Shown here: one piece after another, positions 1-8,443 of the stretch
Layout of the letters: each line of letters starts with the position of its first letter
Position numbering within the stretch: position 1 is the first letter of the stretch
Source of the DNA: Aeromicrobium fastidiosum
Lineage (GTDB): Bacteria; Actinomycetota; Actinomycetes; Propionibacteriales; Nocardioidaceae
NCBI RefSeq assembly: GCF_017876595.1
Contig: NZ_JAGIOG010000001.1
Coordinates: 1,922,001-1,986,000, forward strand
Reading direction: 5' to 3'
Length of the DNA: 64,000 bases
Notes under the pieces: generated by a model
What the model was told of the DNA's origin: nothing
Seen by the model: the letters and a program-made list of their open reading frames with translations, nothing else
Databases searched by the model: none
Translations under genes and position numbers: made by a program

Positions 1-4
1 CCGG

Positions 5-10
5 TAGGCT
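5..10 (+). promoter_or_regulatory. -10 element of glmS, probably leaderless
   Basis: TAGGCT ends 7 bases before the glmS ATG. The spacing would put transcription start at or next to the start codon, and there is no Shine-Dalgarno sequence in between. The upstream -35 region lies outside the window. Confidence 0.6.
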
Positions 11-17
11 GGGCCCC

Positions 18-1862
18 ATGTGCGGAATTGTCGGATATGTCGGTCAGCGCTCCGCCCTCGACGTCGTCATGGGCGGTCTGAGGCGCCTGGAGTACCGCGG
101 CTACGACTCCGGCGGCGTCGCCCTCGTCGCCGACGGCGTGATCCACTCGTCCAAGAAGGCCGGCAAGCTGCTCAACCTCGACGCCGAGCTGGCCGCCCAC
201 CCGCTGCCCACGGCGCACACCGGCATCGGCCACACCCGCTGGGCGACGCACGGCGCTCCCAACGACGTCAACGCGCACCCGCACCTCGACGAGACGGGGC
301 GCGTCGCCGTCGTGCACAACGGCATCATCGAGAACTTCGCGGTGCTCCGCACCGAGCTCGAGGCAGCCGGCCACGAGCTGCTGTCCGAGACCGACACCGA
401 GGTCGTCGCCCACCTCCTGCACGACGAGCTGGCCCGCACCCCCGACCTGTCCGACGCGGTGCGCGCGGTCTGCCAGCGGCTCGAGGGTGCCTTCACCCTG
501 GTCATCTGCGACGCCGACCAGCCCGATGTCGTCGTCGGTGCGCGGCGCAACTCCCCGCTCGTGGTCGGGCGCGGCGACGGTGAGAACTTCCTCGGGTCCG
601 ACGTCGCGGCGTTCATCGAGTTCACCCGCGACGCCGTCGAGCTCGGCCAGGACCAGGTCGTCACGATCACGCCCGACGCGATCGTGGTGACCGACTTCTT
701 CGGGGCCCCCGCCGAGACCACCGAGTACCACGTCGACTGGGACGTGTCCGCCGCCGAGAAGGGCGGCTACGACTGGTTCATGCTGAAAGAGATGGACGAG
801 CAGCCGCAGGCCGTCGCCGACACCCTGCTGGGCCGTCACTCGACCGCCGGGCAGCTGCAGCTCGACGAGATGCGCCTCAGCGACGACGAGCTGCGCGAGG
901 TCGACCGCATCGTCATCATCGCCTGCGGGACGGCCTCGTACGCGGGCCTCGTCGCCAAGTACGCGATCGAGCACTGGACCCGCATCCCGTGCGAGGTCGA
1001 GCTCGCGTCGGAGTTCCGCTACCGCGACCCCATCCTCGACAAGAGCACGCTGGTTGTGGCGATCAGCCAGTCGGGCGAGACGATGGACACCCTGATGGCC
1101 ATCCGCTACGCCCGCCAGCAGAAGGCGCGGGTGCTGTCGATCTGCAACACCAACGGCTCGACGATCCCGCGCGAGTCCGATGCGGTGATCTACACGCACG
1201 CGGGCCCCGAGGTCGCGGTCGCGTCGACCAAGGGCTTCTTGTCGCAGGTCGTCGCGTGCTACCTGCTGGCGCTGTACCTCGCCCAGGTCAAGGGCACCAA
1301 GTACGGCGACGAGATCGCCAGCATCCTGGCCGAGATCGACAAGGTTCCGGCAGGCATCCAGCGCCTGCTCGACGAGGGCGACCAGGTGCGCAAGCTCGCC
1401 GCCGAGCTGTCGGGGTCGCGGTCGATCCTGTTCCTCGGCCGCCACGTCGGCTACCCCGTGGCCCTCGAGGGTGCCCTCAAGCTCAAGGAGCTCGCCTACA
1501 TCCACGCCGAGGGCTTCGCAGCCGGCGAGCTCAAGCACGGCCCCATCGCGCTGGTCGAGGAGGGCCTGCCGGTGTTCGTGGTCGTGCCGCCCAAGGGCCG
1601 CGACCAGCTGCAGGAGAAGACCGTCAGCAGCATCCAGGAGATCCGGGCCCGCGGTGCGCTCACGATCGTGCTGGCCGAGGACGGCGACGACGACGTCATC
1701 CCGTACGCCGATCACCTGATCCGCCTGCCGAAGGTGCCGACGCTCCTGCAGCCGCTGGTCGCGACGGTGCCGCTGCAGATCTTCGCCACCGAGTTCGCGA
1801 GCCTGCTCGGCCACGACGTCGACCAGCCCCGCAACCTGGCCAAGTCGGTCACGGTCGAATAG
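18..1862 (+). CDS. glmS: glutamine--fructose-6-phosphate aminotransferase (isomerizing)
   Basis: Makes glucosamine-6-phosphate from fructose-6-phosphate and glutamine, the first committed step towards UDP-GlcNAc and peptidoglycan. The protein is 614 residues, the usual family length. It starts MCGIVGYVG, so Cys2 becomes the N-terminal nucleophile of the class II glutaminase domain (about residues 1-220). Two SIS sugar-isomerase domains follow (about 285-425 and 455-600). LKELAYIHAEGF and GELKHGPIAL near the C-terminus are the conserved fructose-6-phosphate/isomerase segments, and the end (KSVTVE) is typical. Synteny with acpS, nnrED and alr is the standard actinobacterial arrangement. The start is fixed by the catalytic Cys2. 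Confidence 0.98.
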   Translation: MCGIVGYVGQRSALDVVMGGLRRLEYRGYDSGGVALVADGVIHSSKKAGKLLNLDAELAAHPLPTAHTGIGHTRWATHGAPNDVNAHPHLDETGRVAVVHNGIIENFAVLRTELEAAGHELLSETDTEVVAHLLHDELARTPDLSDAVRAVCQRLEGAFTLVICDADQPDVVVGARRNSPLVVGRGDGENFLGSDVAAFIEFTRDAVELGQDQVVTITPDAIVVTDFFGAPAETTEYHVDWDVSAAEKGGYDWFMLKEMDEQPQAVADTLLGRHSTAGQLQLDEMRLSDDELREVDRIVIIACGTASYAGLVAKYAIEHWTRIPCEVELASEFRYRDPILDKSTLVVAISQSGETMDTLMAIRYARQQKARVLSICNTNGSTIPRESDAVIYTHAGPEVAVASTKGFLSQVVACYLLALYLAQVKGTKYGDEIASILAEIDKVPAGIQRLLDEGDQVRKLAAELSGSRSILFLGRHVGYPVALEGALKLKELAYIHAEGFAAGELKHGPIALVEEGLPVFVVVPPKGRDQLQEKTVSSIQEIRARGALTIVLAEDGDDDVIPYADHLIRLPKVPTLLQPLVATVPLQIFATEFASLLGHDVDQPRNLAKSVTVE

Positions 1863-1911
1863 GCCGTACGGCTCCTGCGTCGCCGCTCCAGCGCTTCGTA
1901 CCTCAGCGCTG

Positions 1912-1964
1912 CCGTGCTTCGCACGGACGGCTGCCTTCGCTCGCTGCGCTCGCTCGGCCAGTGG
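1912..1964. repeat. dispersed palindromic repeat R2, copy 1
   Basis: A 15-base hairpin, CCGTGCTTCGCACGG (1912-1926), is followed by a segment rich in CTCGCTGCGCTCGCTCGG. The same two-part arrangement recurs at 33570-33626. It lies between glmS and acpS and could act as a terminator for glmS. Confidence 0.65.
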
Positions 1965-1976
1965 TCGGGGCGACGA

Positions 1977-1982
1977 TAGGCT
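1977..1982 (+). promoter_or_regulatory. -10 element of acpS, probably leaderless
   Basis: TAGGCT ends 7 bases before the acpS ATG, with GAGCGGC between. This is the same hexamer and spacing as at glmS, which suggests a separate leaderless transcript for the acpS-nnrED-alr operon. Confidence 0.6.
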
Positions 1983-1989
1983 GAGCGGC

Positions 1990-2343
1990 ATGGCAATCGT
2001 CGGGATCGGGGTGGATGTGGTGGACCTCTCGCGGTTTGCGGCGTCGCTCGAGCGCACCCCTACGCTGCGGCAACGGCTGTTCACGCCCGCCGAGGCCGAG
2101 CTGCCGCTGGAGTCGCTGGCGGGACGCTTCGCGGCCAAGGAGGCGCTCGCCAAGGCGATGGGCGCGCCGTCCGGCCTCTCGTGGCAGGACTTCGAGGTCG
2201 TCCACGACGGGCAGGGGGCCCCGCGCTTCGAGCTGCACGGTGCCGCGCCCGAACGGGTCGCGGCGCTCGGCATCGAGACGATCCACCTGTCGATCTCGCA
2301 CGACACGATAGTGGCGACCGCATTCGTGGTGGCCGAGTGCTGA
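1990..2343 (+). CDS. acpS: holo-[acyl-carrier-protein] synthase
   Basis: Transfers 4'-phosphopantetheine from CoA to apo-acyl carrier protein, activating fatty-acid synthesis. The protein is 117 residues, the normal AcpS size. The N-terminal GIGVDVVDLSRF carries the Mg-binding Asp, RFAAKEALAKAMG is the second conserved motif (Glu ligand), and LSISHD is the third. It follows glmS after a repeat-containing gap and overlaps the next gene by 7 bases, so translation is probably coupled to nnrED. Confidence 0.96.
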   Translation: MAIVGIGVDVVDLSRFAASLERTPTLRQRLFTPAEAELPLESLAGRFAAKEALAKAMGAPSGLSWQDFEVVHDGQGAPRFELHGAAPERVAALGIETIHLSISHDTIVATAFVVAEC

Positions 2344-3782
2344 CCGCCCACACGGTCGCCGATGTCCGGGCGGCCGAGGAGTCGCTCGCGGCGGGCCTTC
2401 CGGCCGGCGAGCTCATGCGCCGCGCCGCACGCGGCCTGGCCGACGCACTCGACCACGTCCCGGCAGGCGAGGTCCTGCTCGTGCTGGTGGGCCCGGGCAA
2501 CAACGGCGGCGACGCGCTGTTCGCGGCGGCCCACCTGCTCGACCGCGGGGTGCGCGTCGACCTGTGCTTGCTCGACCCGCACCGGGTGCACGGCGACGGG
2601 CTGGCGGCCGCGGTGCTCGCCGGGGCGCAGATCGTCGACGGGCCCTCGCAGCAGCGCCACTGCCTCGACGCGATGTTCGGCATCGGCGCGAGGTCGGGCC
2701 TCGTCGGTCGTGCGGCCGAGTGGTCGGAGTGGATCGCCGGCACCCGGCCCCGCACCGTGGCCGTCGACGTGCCGTCCGGCGTCGACGTCGACGGGGCGAC
2801 GCTGCCCGCCACGGCGCACGTCATGGCCGATGCGACCGTCACGTTCGGCACCTACAAGAACTGCCTGCTGGTCAGCCCGGCCGCCGGCGCCGCCGGCTGG
2901 GCCGACACCGCGATCGCCCGGCTCGTCGACATCGGCCTGGCCCCGCACCTCCCCGCCCCGAGCATCGAGGCGATCGAGCCGTCCGACGGGCACCTGCTGG
3001 TCGAGACGTTCGACTGGCTGCGGGCCCCCACGAGTCACAAGTACTCCCGCGGCGTCGTCGGCATCGCGGCGGGATCGTCGCAGTACGCGGGCGCGGCCCA
3101 CCTGTGCGTGTCGGGAGCGCTCACGGGGATGGCCGGCATGGTGCGCTTCGTCGGCGACCCCGAGCTCAGCCGCCGGGTCGTCGACCGGGCCCCCGAGGTC
3201 GTCGCCGGCACGGGACGTGTCCAGGCCTGGGTCGTCGGCCCCGGCAGCGGCGACGACGCCGGCGACCAGCTCGCCACCGCGCTCGACGACGGGGTCGCGC
3301 TGGTCGTCGACGCCAGTGCGCTGCAGCACCTGCCCGACTCGTTCGACGTCCCGGTGCTGCTGACGCCCCATGCCGGAGAGCTGGCCGAGATGCTCGACGT
3401 GCGCCGCGACGAGGTCGAGGCCGAGCCGCTCGTCCACGTCGCCGAGGCGGCGCGACGGTGGCGCTGCACGGTGCTGCTCAAGGGATCCCGCACGCTCGTC
3501 GCGACGCCCGGCCGCACCACCCGCGTCAACCTGACGGGGTCGCCGTGGCTTGGCACGGCCGGCTCCGGCGACGTCCTGGCCGGGCTCGCGGGGTCGCTGC
3601 TGGCCTCGGGTGCCGATCCGCACGACGCGGGATCGCTCGCGGCCTTCCTGCACGGTGCCGCCAGCGTGCGGGCCAACCGCGGGGGACCCGTGACGGCGTC
3701 CGCGGTCGCCGAGGCGCTGCCCGGCACGCTGGCGGCGTTCCACGACGGACAGCTCGGCGACGTCCGCGACTGGAGGGGCTGA
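2337..3782 (+). CDS. nnr: bifunctional NAD(P)H-hydrate epimerase / ADP-dependent dehydratase
   Basis: Repairs hydrated NAD(P)H. The N-terminal YjeF_N epimerase domain (about residues 1-210, with PGNNGGD and DVPSGVDVD motifs) interconverts the R and S hydrates. The C-terminal ribokinase-like domain (about 220-480) dehydrates the S form using ADP, with LTPHAGE and the nucleotide-binding/catalytic AGSGDVLAGLAG. At 481 residues it is a normal-length fusion. The chosen start is GTG at 2337, overlapping the end of acpS; the reading frame is open further upstream but there the sequence is the acpS coding strand. alr begins 1 base after its stop, so acpS-nnr-alr form an operon. Confidence 0.95.
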   Translation: MLTAHTVADVRAAEESLAAGLPAGELMRRAARGLADALDHVPAGEVLLVLVGPGNNGGDALFAAAHLLDRGVRVDLCLLDPHRVHGDGLAAAVLAGAQIVDGPSQQRHCLDAMFGIGARSGLVGRAAEWSEWIAGTRPRTVAVDVPSGVDVDGATLPATAHVMADATVTFGTYKNCLLVSPAAGAAGWADTAIARLVDIGLAPHLPAPSIEAIEPSDGHLLVETFDWLRAPTSHKYSRGVVGIAAGSSQYAGAAHLCVSGALTGMAGMVRFVGDPELSRRVVDRAPEVVAGTGRVQAWVVGPGSGDDAGDQLATALDDGVALVVDASALQHLPDSFDVPVLLTPHAGELAEMLDVRRDEVEAEPLVHVAEAARRWRCTVLLKGSRTLVATPGRTTRVNLTGSPWLGTAGSGDVLAGLAGSLLASGADPHDAGSLAAFLHGAASVRANRGGPVTASAVAEALPGTLAAFHDGQLGDVRDWRG

Positions 3783-3783
3783 G

Positions 3784-4914
3784 GTGACCTCACCCCCGCA
3801 GATCGAGGCCGTCATCGACCTCGAGGCCTTCGCCGCGAACATCGCCGCGCTGGCCGCGTGCGCGCCCACCTCGGCGCTCATGACGGTCCTCAAGGCCAAT
3901 GCGTACGGGCACGGCATGATCCCGATGGCGCGGGCCGCGCGGGCAGCCGGGTCGCCGTGGCTGGGAGTCGCGACGGTCGACGAGGCGCTCGAGCTGCGGG
4001 CGGCCGGCGACACAGGCGCGCTGCTGTGCTGGCTCGCGAGCCCCGGCGCGTCGTTCGGCGCGGCGGTCGAGGCAGGGGTCGAGCTGACGGCGTCGTCGGC
4101 CGAGCAGCTGCGCGAGATCGCCGACGCCAGCCGCGGTGCCTCCGATCGCCCGCGGGTGCAGCTCAAGGTCGACACGGGGCTGTCGCGCAACGGTGCGCGC
4201 GGCCCCCAGTGGACCGAGCTGGTCGCCGCCGCCGCGGCGGAGCAGGCGGCCGGTCACGTCGAGATCACCGGCACCTGGTCGCACTTCGCATGCGCCGACG
4301 AGCCGAACCATCCGGCCAACGACGCCCAGCAGGACGTCTTCCGCGACGCCGTCGACGAGCTCTCGGCGGCAGGCGTGCACCCGGGGTTGCGGCACCTGGC
4401 CAACTCGGCCGCGACGCTCACGCGTCCGTCGTCACACCTCGACCTCGTGCGGGTCGGCATCGCGGCCTACGGCATCCGGCCCGATCCCACGCTGACGTAC
4501 GAGACGGTCCTGACACCGGTCATGACGCTGCGGGCGCGGATCGCGCAGGTCAAGCGCGTCCCCGCCGGCGCAGGTGTCTCGTACGGCCACCAGTGGACCG
4601 CCGGTCGCGCGACGACCCTGGCCCTGGTGCCGACGGGCTACGGCGACGGCATCGCGATCGCGGCGTCCAACCGGGCCGAGCTGCAGGTGCGCGGTGAGCG
4701 GGTTCCGCTCGTCGGACGGGTGTGCATGGACCAGCTCGTCGTCGACCTCGGAGACGGCACCGCGACGCGGGGCGACGTAGCAACGCTGTTCGGCCCGGGT
4801 CACGACGGCGAGCCCACTGCGCAAGACTGGGCGACGGCATCGGGCACGATCGCCTACGAGGTGGTCACCCGGGTGGGTGGCCGCACCGTGCGGACGTACA
4901 AGGGATTGGCGTGA
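3784..4914 (+). CDS. alr: alanine racemase
   Basis: PLP enzyme that converts L- to D-alanine for peptidoglycan. The protein is 376 residues. LKANAYGHG near residue 40 holds the PLP-linked lysine, and GVSYGHQW (about 260) contains the catalytic tyrosine of the second domain. VCMDQLVVDLG is the typical substrate-carboxylate-binding segment. The GTG start follows the nnr stop by 1 base and the stop is 1 base from the next ATG, indicating a tightly coupled operon with the hydrolase and TsaE genes, the usual actinobacterial order. Confidence 0.97.
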   Translation: MTSPPQIEAVIDLEAFAANIAALAACAPTSALMTVLKANAYGHGMIPMARAARAAGSPWLGVATVDEALELRAAGDTGALLCWLASPGASFGAAVEAGVELTASSAEQLREIADASRGASDRPRVQLKVDTGLSRNGARGPQWTELVAAAAAEQAAGHVEITGTWSHFACADEPNHPANDAQQDVFRDAVDELSAAGVHPGLRHLANSAATLTRPSSHLDLVRVGIAAYGIRPDPTLTYETVLTPVMTLRARIAQVKRVPAGAGVSYGHQWTAGRATTLALVPTGYGDGIAIAASNRAELQVRGERVPLVGRVCMDQLVVDLGDGTATRGDVATLFGPGHDGEPTAQDWATASGTIAYEVVTRVGGRTVRTYKGLA

Positions 4915-4915
4915 C

Positions 4916-5905
4916 ATGAGCAAGAGCGCGAGGATCGTGACGACCGCGGGGGCGTTCGTCGCCGCCGGCACCGTGGCGACGCTGCTCAACGGTCGTGTCC
5001 GCAGCGGTCGCAGGCGGCGGCGCGGCGAGGACGTCGAGTTCGGCTCGGTGCGCAGCGACGGCGTCACGGTCGTCGCCGGCGACGGGGTGCCGCTGCACGT
5101 CGAGGTCGACGAGGCCGACCGCAAGACCCCCACGATCGTGTTCCTGCACGGCTGGGTCGAGAACATCGACGTCTGGCACTACCAGCGGTTGGCCCTGCGG
5201 GGCACCGTGCGGATGGTGTTCGTCGACCTGCGCTCGCACGGGCGGTCTGGTCGGGCGTCGTCCAAGCGGTCGACCTTCGCCGATCTCGCCGACGACACCG
5301 TGTCGGTCACCGAGCAGCTGGTCCCACGCGGCCCGATCATCCTGGTCGGCCACTCGATGGGCGGCATGGCGATCATGCAGCTCGCCGGCACGCGGCCGGA
5401 GCTCTTCGGCGGACGCGTCAAGGGCGTCGTGCTGCTCGGCACCAGCTCGGGACGACTCATGCGGAGCAGCCCAGGCCTGCGCTACCTGATCCCGCTGCTG
5501 CGGGCGGGCACCCCGTTGCTCGACTGGGGACGCCGGTTCAACAGCTACTCGGTGATCCGGCGGTGGGGTCTCGGGCCGGGTGCCGCCGAGCGTCACGTCG
5601 ACATGGCCAACGAGATGATCCTCGAGGCGCCCACGTACGTCCTGATGGACTTCTACCCCAACTTCGTCGGGCTCGACCTGGCGGCCGGGCTCGAGGCGAT
5701 CGGGCGGGCCCGCACGACGGTCGTCGGCGGCACGGCCGACCTGCTGACACCCGTCAAGCACGCCCGTCGCCTGGCCACGGCGATCCCCGGTGCCGAGCTG
5801 GTCGTGCTCGACGACGTCGGGCACATGCTGATGTTCGAGGAGCACGAGGCCGTCACGAAGGTCATCGAGGACGTCGTCGACGGTGTGCGGGAGGAGATGG
5901 CATGA
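4916..5905 (+). CDS. alpha/beta-fold hydrolase
   Basis: A 329-residue alpha/beta hydrolase of unknown substrate. An N-terminal hydrophobic stretch (about residues 7-25, ending in arginines) may anchor it to the membrane. FLHGWVEN is the oxyanion-hole strand, GHSMGG is the nucleophile elbow with the catalytic serine, and the late DDVGHMLMFE supplies the catalytic histidine. It sits in the alr-tsaE operon, a common position for such a gene in Actinobacteria, and overlaps the next gene by ATGA. The ATG at 4916 is preferred over an in-frame upstream start that would lie inside alr. Confidence 0.88.
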   Translation: MSKSARIVTTAGAFVAAGTVATLLNGRVRSGRRRRRGEDVEFGSVRSDGVTVVAGDGVPLHVEVDEADRKTPTIVFLHGWVENIDVWHYQRLALRGTVRMVFVDLRSHGRSGRASSKRSTFADLADDTVSVTEQLVPRGPIILVGHSMGGMAIMQLAGTRPELFGGRVKGVVLLGTSSGRLMRSSPGLRYLIPLLRAGTPLLDWGRRFNSYSVIRRWGLGPGAAERHVDMANEMILEAPTYVLMDFYPNFVGLDLAAGLEAIGRARTTVVGGTADLLTPVKHARRLATAIPGAELVVLDDVGHMLMFEEHEAVTKVIEDVVDGVREEMA

Positions 5906-6903
5906 CGTCCAACGCACTCAACGTCATCAACGCCGGACCGGAGCACGCGGCGGTCATCGTCGACATCATCCACCGCTCGTTCGGCGCGCGGCCCGTGCTC
6001 GACCCGCCGACCACGGCGCTCGACGAGACCGTCGAGTCGGTCGCCGAGACGCTCCGCACGGCCGGTGGGCTGCTGGTCGAGCGCCGCGGCCTTCCGATGG
6101 GGGCGATGCTGTTCGACGAGTCGCGCCCGGGCCAGCTGGGCCTGCGACGGGTGTGCGTCGACCCCGACATCCAGGCCCGTGGCGTCGCCTCGGCGATGGT
6201 CGGTGTCGCCGAGGACACCGCCGAGGAACGGGGCAAGGACGGCATCTGGCTCGACGTGCGCGAGGAGCTGCCCGACACCGTGCAGTTCTGGTCGCGCCGC
6301 CTGTACGAGCCAGTCGGGCGCGACGGGGCATTCATCGAGTTCGGCAAGACGCTGTGGCTGGCCCGCGAGGTGCCCACGCCCGAGGAGATGCAGGCCTTGG
6401 CAACGCGCCTGGCCCCGTTACTGCGCGCCGGAGACCTGCTGGTGCTGTCGGGCGACCTGGGCGCCGGCAAGACGACGTTCACGCAGGGGCTCGGCGAGGC
6501 GCTGGGCGTGCGGGGGCCGATCACGTCCCCGACGTTCGTGCTGGCCCGCACGCACCCCTCGCTGGTCGGCGGCACCCCGCTGGTGCACGTCGACGCCTAC
6601 CGGCTCGGCCACCTCGGCGAGATCGACGACCTCGACCTCGACTCCACGACCGACTCCGCCGTGACGGTCGTGGAGTGGGGCGACGGCATGGCCGAGCAGC
6701 TCAGCGACAGCTGGCTGCACCTGCGCATCGAGGTGCGCGGGCCCCGGCCCGTCGACCCCCTGGGCACCCCCCACGACGGCGAGGTCGGCGACGTGCCCGA
6801 CGAGGTCGATCCCCGCGTCGTGACGATCAAGCCGCACGGTCCCCGCTGGGTCGGCGTCCCTCTCCGGTCGACTCTCTTGGGGTCGTCGGGGCACGACTCG
6901 TAG
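5902..6903 (+). CDS. tsaE: fusion of GNAT acetyltransferase and t6A ATPase TsaE
   Basis: A 333-residue two-domain protein. Residues 1 to about 150 are a GNAT domain with the acetyl-CoA loop QARGVASAM. From about residue 160 it is TsaE, the ATPase needed for the threonylcarbamoyl modification of tRNA A37. It has the P-loop GDLGAGKTTFTQ (about 184-195), SPTFVLARTH, HVDAYRL and VEWGD. Stand-alone TsaE is about 150 residues, so the N-terminal domain is an addition. The ATG start overlaps the hydrolase stop (ATGA). tsaB follows 9 bases later. The acetyltransferase substrate is unknown. Confidence 0.9.
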   Translation: MTSNALNVINAGPEHAAVIVDIIHRSFGARPVLDPPTTALDETVESVAETLRTAGGLLVERRGLPMGAMLFDESRPGQLGLRRVCVDPDIQARGVASAMVGVAEDTAEERGKDGIWLDVREELPDTVQFWSRRLYEPVGRDGAFIEFGKTLWLAREVPTPEEMQALATRLAPLLRAGDLLVLSGDLGAGKTTFTQGLGEALGVRGPITSPTFVLARTHPSLVGGTPLVHVDAYRLGHLGEIDDLDLDSTTDSAVTVVEWGDGMAEQLSDSWLHLRIEVRGPRPVDPLGTPHDGEVGDVPDEVDPRVVTIKPHGPRWVGVPLRSTLLGSSGHDS

Positions 6904-6906
6904 GCT
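6901..6906 (+). promoter_or_regulatory. -10-like element before tsaB
   Basis: TAGGCT ends 6 bases before the tsaB GTG; its first three bases are also the stop codon of the upstream gene. It suggests an internal leaderless promoter in addition to operon read-through. Confidence 0.45.
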
Positions 6907-6912
6907 GCGTCC

Positions 6913-7548
6913 GTGCTCCTGCTCGCGTTCGACACCGCCACGCCCGTCATCACCGTCGCCGTCCACGACGGGGGGCGGGTCGTCGGCGAGGCGTCGGGCG
7001 AAGGCGCCATGGCCCACGGCGAGCTGCTGGCACCTGCGATCCGCGACGCCATGGCGCAGGCCGGGGCGGCCATGGCCGACCTCACCGACGTCGCGGTCGG
7101 CGTGGGCCCGGGACCCTTCACGGGGCTACGCGTCGGCGTCGTCACGGCCCTGACCCTGGGGTCGACGCTCGGGATCGCGACGCACGGCGTGTGCTCCCTC
7201 GACATCGTTGCCGCTGACGTGCAGGTCGAGGGCGAGTTCCTCGTCGCGACCGACGCGCGCCGCAAGGAGGTCTACTGGGCGCGCTACGGCGCCGACGGCG
7301 TCCGTCTCGACGGACCGCACGTGCTCAAGCCCGCCGATCTCGCGGCCCAGCATCCCGACCTGCCGGCCTTCGGCCAGGGCGCGCACCTCTACGACGGCGT
7401 GCTGCGCGCGGCGGGGGCCGTTGGCGCGCCGCGGGCGTCGTCGCTGGCCCGGCTCGTGGTCTCGGGCAGGGCCGCCGAGCTGCCGCTCGAGCCGCTCTAC
7501 CTGCGCCGTCCCGACGCCGTCCCGCAGGTCTCGTCGAAGCGCGCATGA
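6913..7548 (+). CDS. tsaB: tRNA threonylcarbamoyladenosine biosynthesis protein TsaB
   Basis: ASKHA-fold scaffold partner of TsaD in t6A37 synthesis. The protein is 211 residues, normal for actinobacterial TsaB. It opens LLAFDTATP, followed by VGVGPGPFTGLRVG, the family signature, near residue 60. DARRKEVYWARY is the usual central motif. GTG start; the stop overlaps the rimI start by ATGA. Lying between tsaE and rimI, with tsaD 2.5 kb downstream, it completes the t6A set apart from TsaC/Sua5, which is not in the window. Confidence 0.95.
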   Translation: MLLLAFDTATPVITVAVHDGGRVVGEASGEGAMAHGELLAPAIRDAMAQAGAAMADLTDVAVGVGPGPFTGLRVGVVTALTLGSTLGIATHGVCSLDIVAADVQVEGEFLVATDARRKEVYWARYGADGVRLDGPHVLKPADLAAQHPDLPAFGQGAHLYDGVLRAAGAVGAPRASSLARLVVSGRAAELPLEPLYLRRPDAVPQVSSKRA

Positions 7549-7979
7549 GCCGCCGCGCGACGCTCGACGACATCGATGCCATCGCGGCCATCGAGACGGC
7601 GTGCTTCGGTTCGTCGGCGTGGAGCGCGTCGCTCGTGGCCGACGAGGTACGGGGCGAGCGCCATGTCGTGCTCGTCGCCGACGACGTCGTGGCGTACGGC
7701 GCGATCTCGGTGGCCGGCGACGTGGCAGACCTCGACCGCATCGCGGTGCTGCCGGGCTCGCGCGGGCAGGGCCTCGCCGCGGGGCTGCTGGTCGACCTGG
7801 TCGACCTGGCACGCGATCTCGACGCCGAGCGGATGCTGCTCGAGGTGGCCGCCGACAACGTCCCCGCGATCGGCCTCTACGAGGCTCACGGCTTCGACAC
7901 GATCGCGACCCGCCGCGGCTACTACGCCGGTGGCGTCGACGCGCTCGTCATGCAGCTCGACATCCAGGAGTGGCGGTGA
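7545..7979 (+). CDS. rimI: ribosomal-protein-alanine N-acetyltransferase RimI-type
   Basis: GNAT enzyme of 144 residues. In the family's best-known role it acetylates the N-terminal alanine of ribosomal protein S18, but actinobacterial RimI can have wider peptide specificity. LDRIAVLPGSRGQGLAAGLL is the acetyl-CoA-binding motif A, LEVAADNVPAIGLYEAHGF is the RimI-like C-terminal signature, and RRGYYAGGVDALVM follows. The start overlaps tsaB by ATGA, the classic tsaB-rimI pairing. Confidence 0.9.
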   Translation: MSRRATLDDIDAIAAIETACFGSSAWSASLVADEVRGERHVVLVADDVVAYGAISVAGDVADLDRIAVLPGSRGQGLAAGLLVDLVDLARDLDAERMLLEVAADNVPAIGLYEAHGFDTIATRRGYYAGGVDALVMQLDIQEWR

Positions 7980-8024
7980 CGACGCCCGCCGTGCGTCTCG
8001 GTGACGGCGTGCGAGGCTGGAAGC

Positions 8025-8417
8025 ATGACCGAGACACCTGACACCTTCCCCGAGGACGATCAAGGCCCCGACCAGGACGCGATCTTCGACGACCCCGACG
8101 CGACGCTCGACTCGGGCTACTCCCCGCCGGAGAGCTACCGCGGCGAGGGCTTCGGCACGACGGCCGAGGAGGCGCTCCAGGGCGAGTCGCTCGACGAGCG
8201 CCTGCGCCAGGAGGAGCCGGAGCCCGACCCGTACGCACCCGAGGACGAGGTGCTCGACGACGGCGAGGTCGGCGCGCAGCGGGCCGGCCGGCTGGTCGAC
8301 CCCGACGGCGGCATCGGCGAGGACACCGAGAAGGACCTCGTCGGCGAGGACGTCGGCATCGACGGTGCCGCGGCCAGCGCCGAGGAGGCTGCGGTCCACA
8401 TCGTCGAGGACGAGTAG
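8025..8417 (+). CDS. acidic DUF5709-family protein
   Basis: A 130-residue, strongly acidic, probably largely disordered protein of a family seen mainly in Actinobacteria (DUF5709); its role is unknown. Visible features are a D/E-rich N-terminus, the SGYSPPESYRGEGFGTTAEE segment, a LDERLRQEEPEPDPY stretch and a second repeat of acidic turns. No signal peptide, membrane segment or cysteine. The ATG at 8025 is chosen over an in-frame GTG at 8001 because the region between looks like a promoter (GAGGCT 6 bases before the ATG) and the family begins close to this ATG. Confidence 0.8.
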   Translation: MTETPDTFPEDDQGPDQDAIFDDPDATLDSGYSPPESYRGEGFGTTAEEALQGESLDERLRQEEPEPDPYAPEDEVLDDGEVGAQRAGRLVDPDGGIGEDTEKDLVGEDVGIDGAAASAEEAAVHIVEDE

Positions 8418-8431
8418 ACGTGCCCGTGCCC

Positions 8432-8437
8432 TAGTCT
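8432..8437 (+). promoter_or_regulatory. -10 element of the acyltransferase gene
   Basis: TAGTCT ends 6 bases before the ATG at 8444, with only GGCCGG between. It fits a leaderless transcript. Confidence 0.55.
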
Positions 8438-8443
8438 GGCCGG

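Noticed and set aside
2181..2336. Longer N-terminus for the NAD(P)H-hydrate repair enzyme
   Set aside because: The extra residues are Arg-rich antiphase translation of acpS; the family starts near the GTG at 2337.
8001..8024. Upstream GTG as the start of the DUF5709 gene
   Set aside because: The added residues overlap a promoter-like GAGGCT and do not fit the family start.
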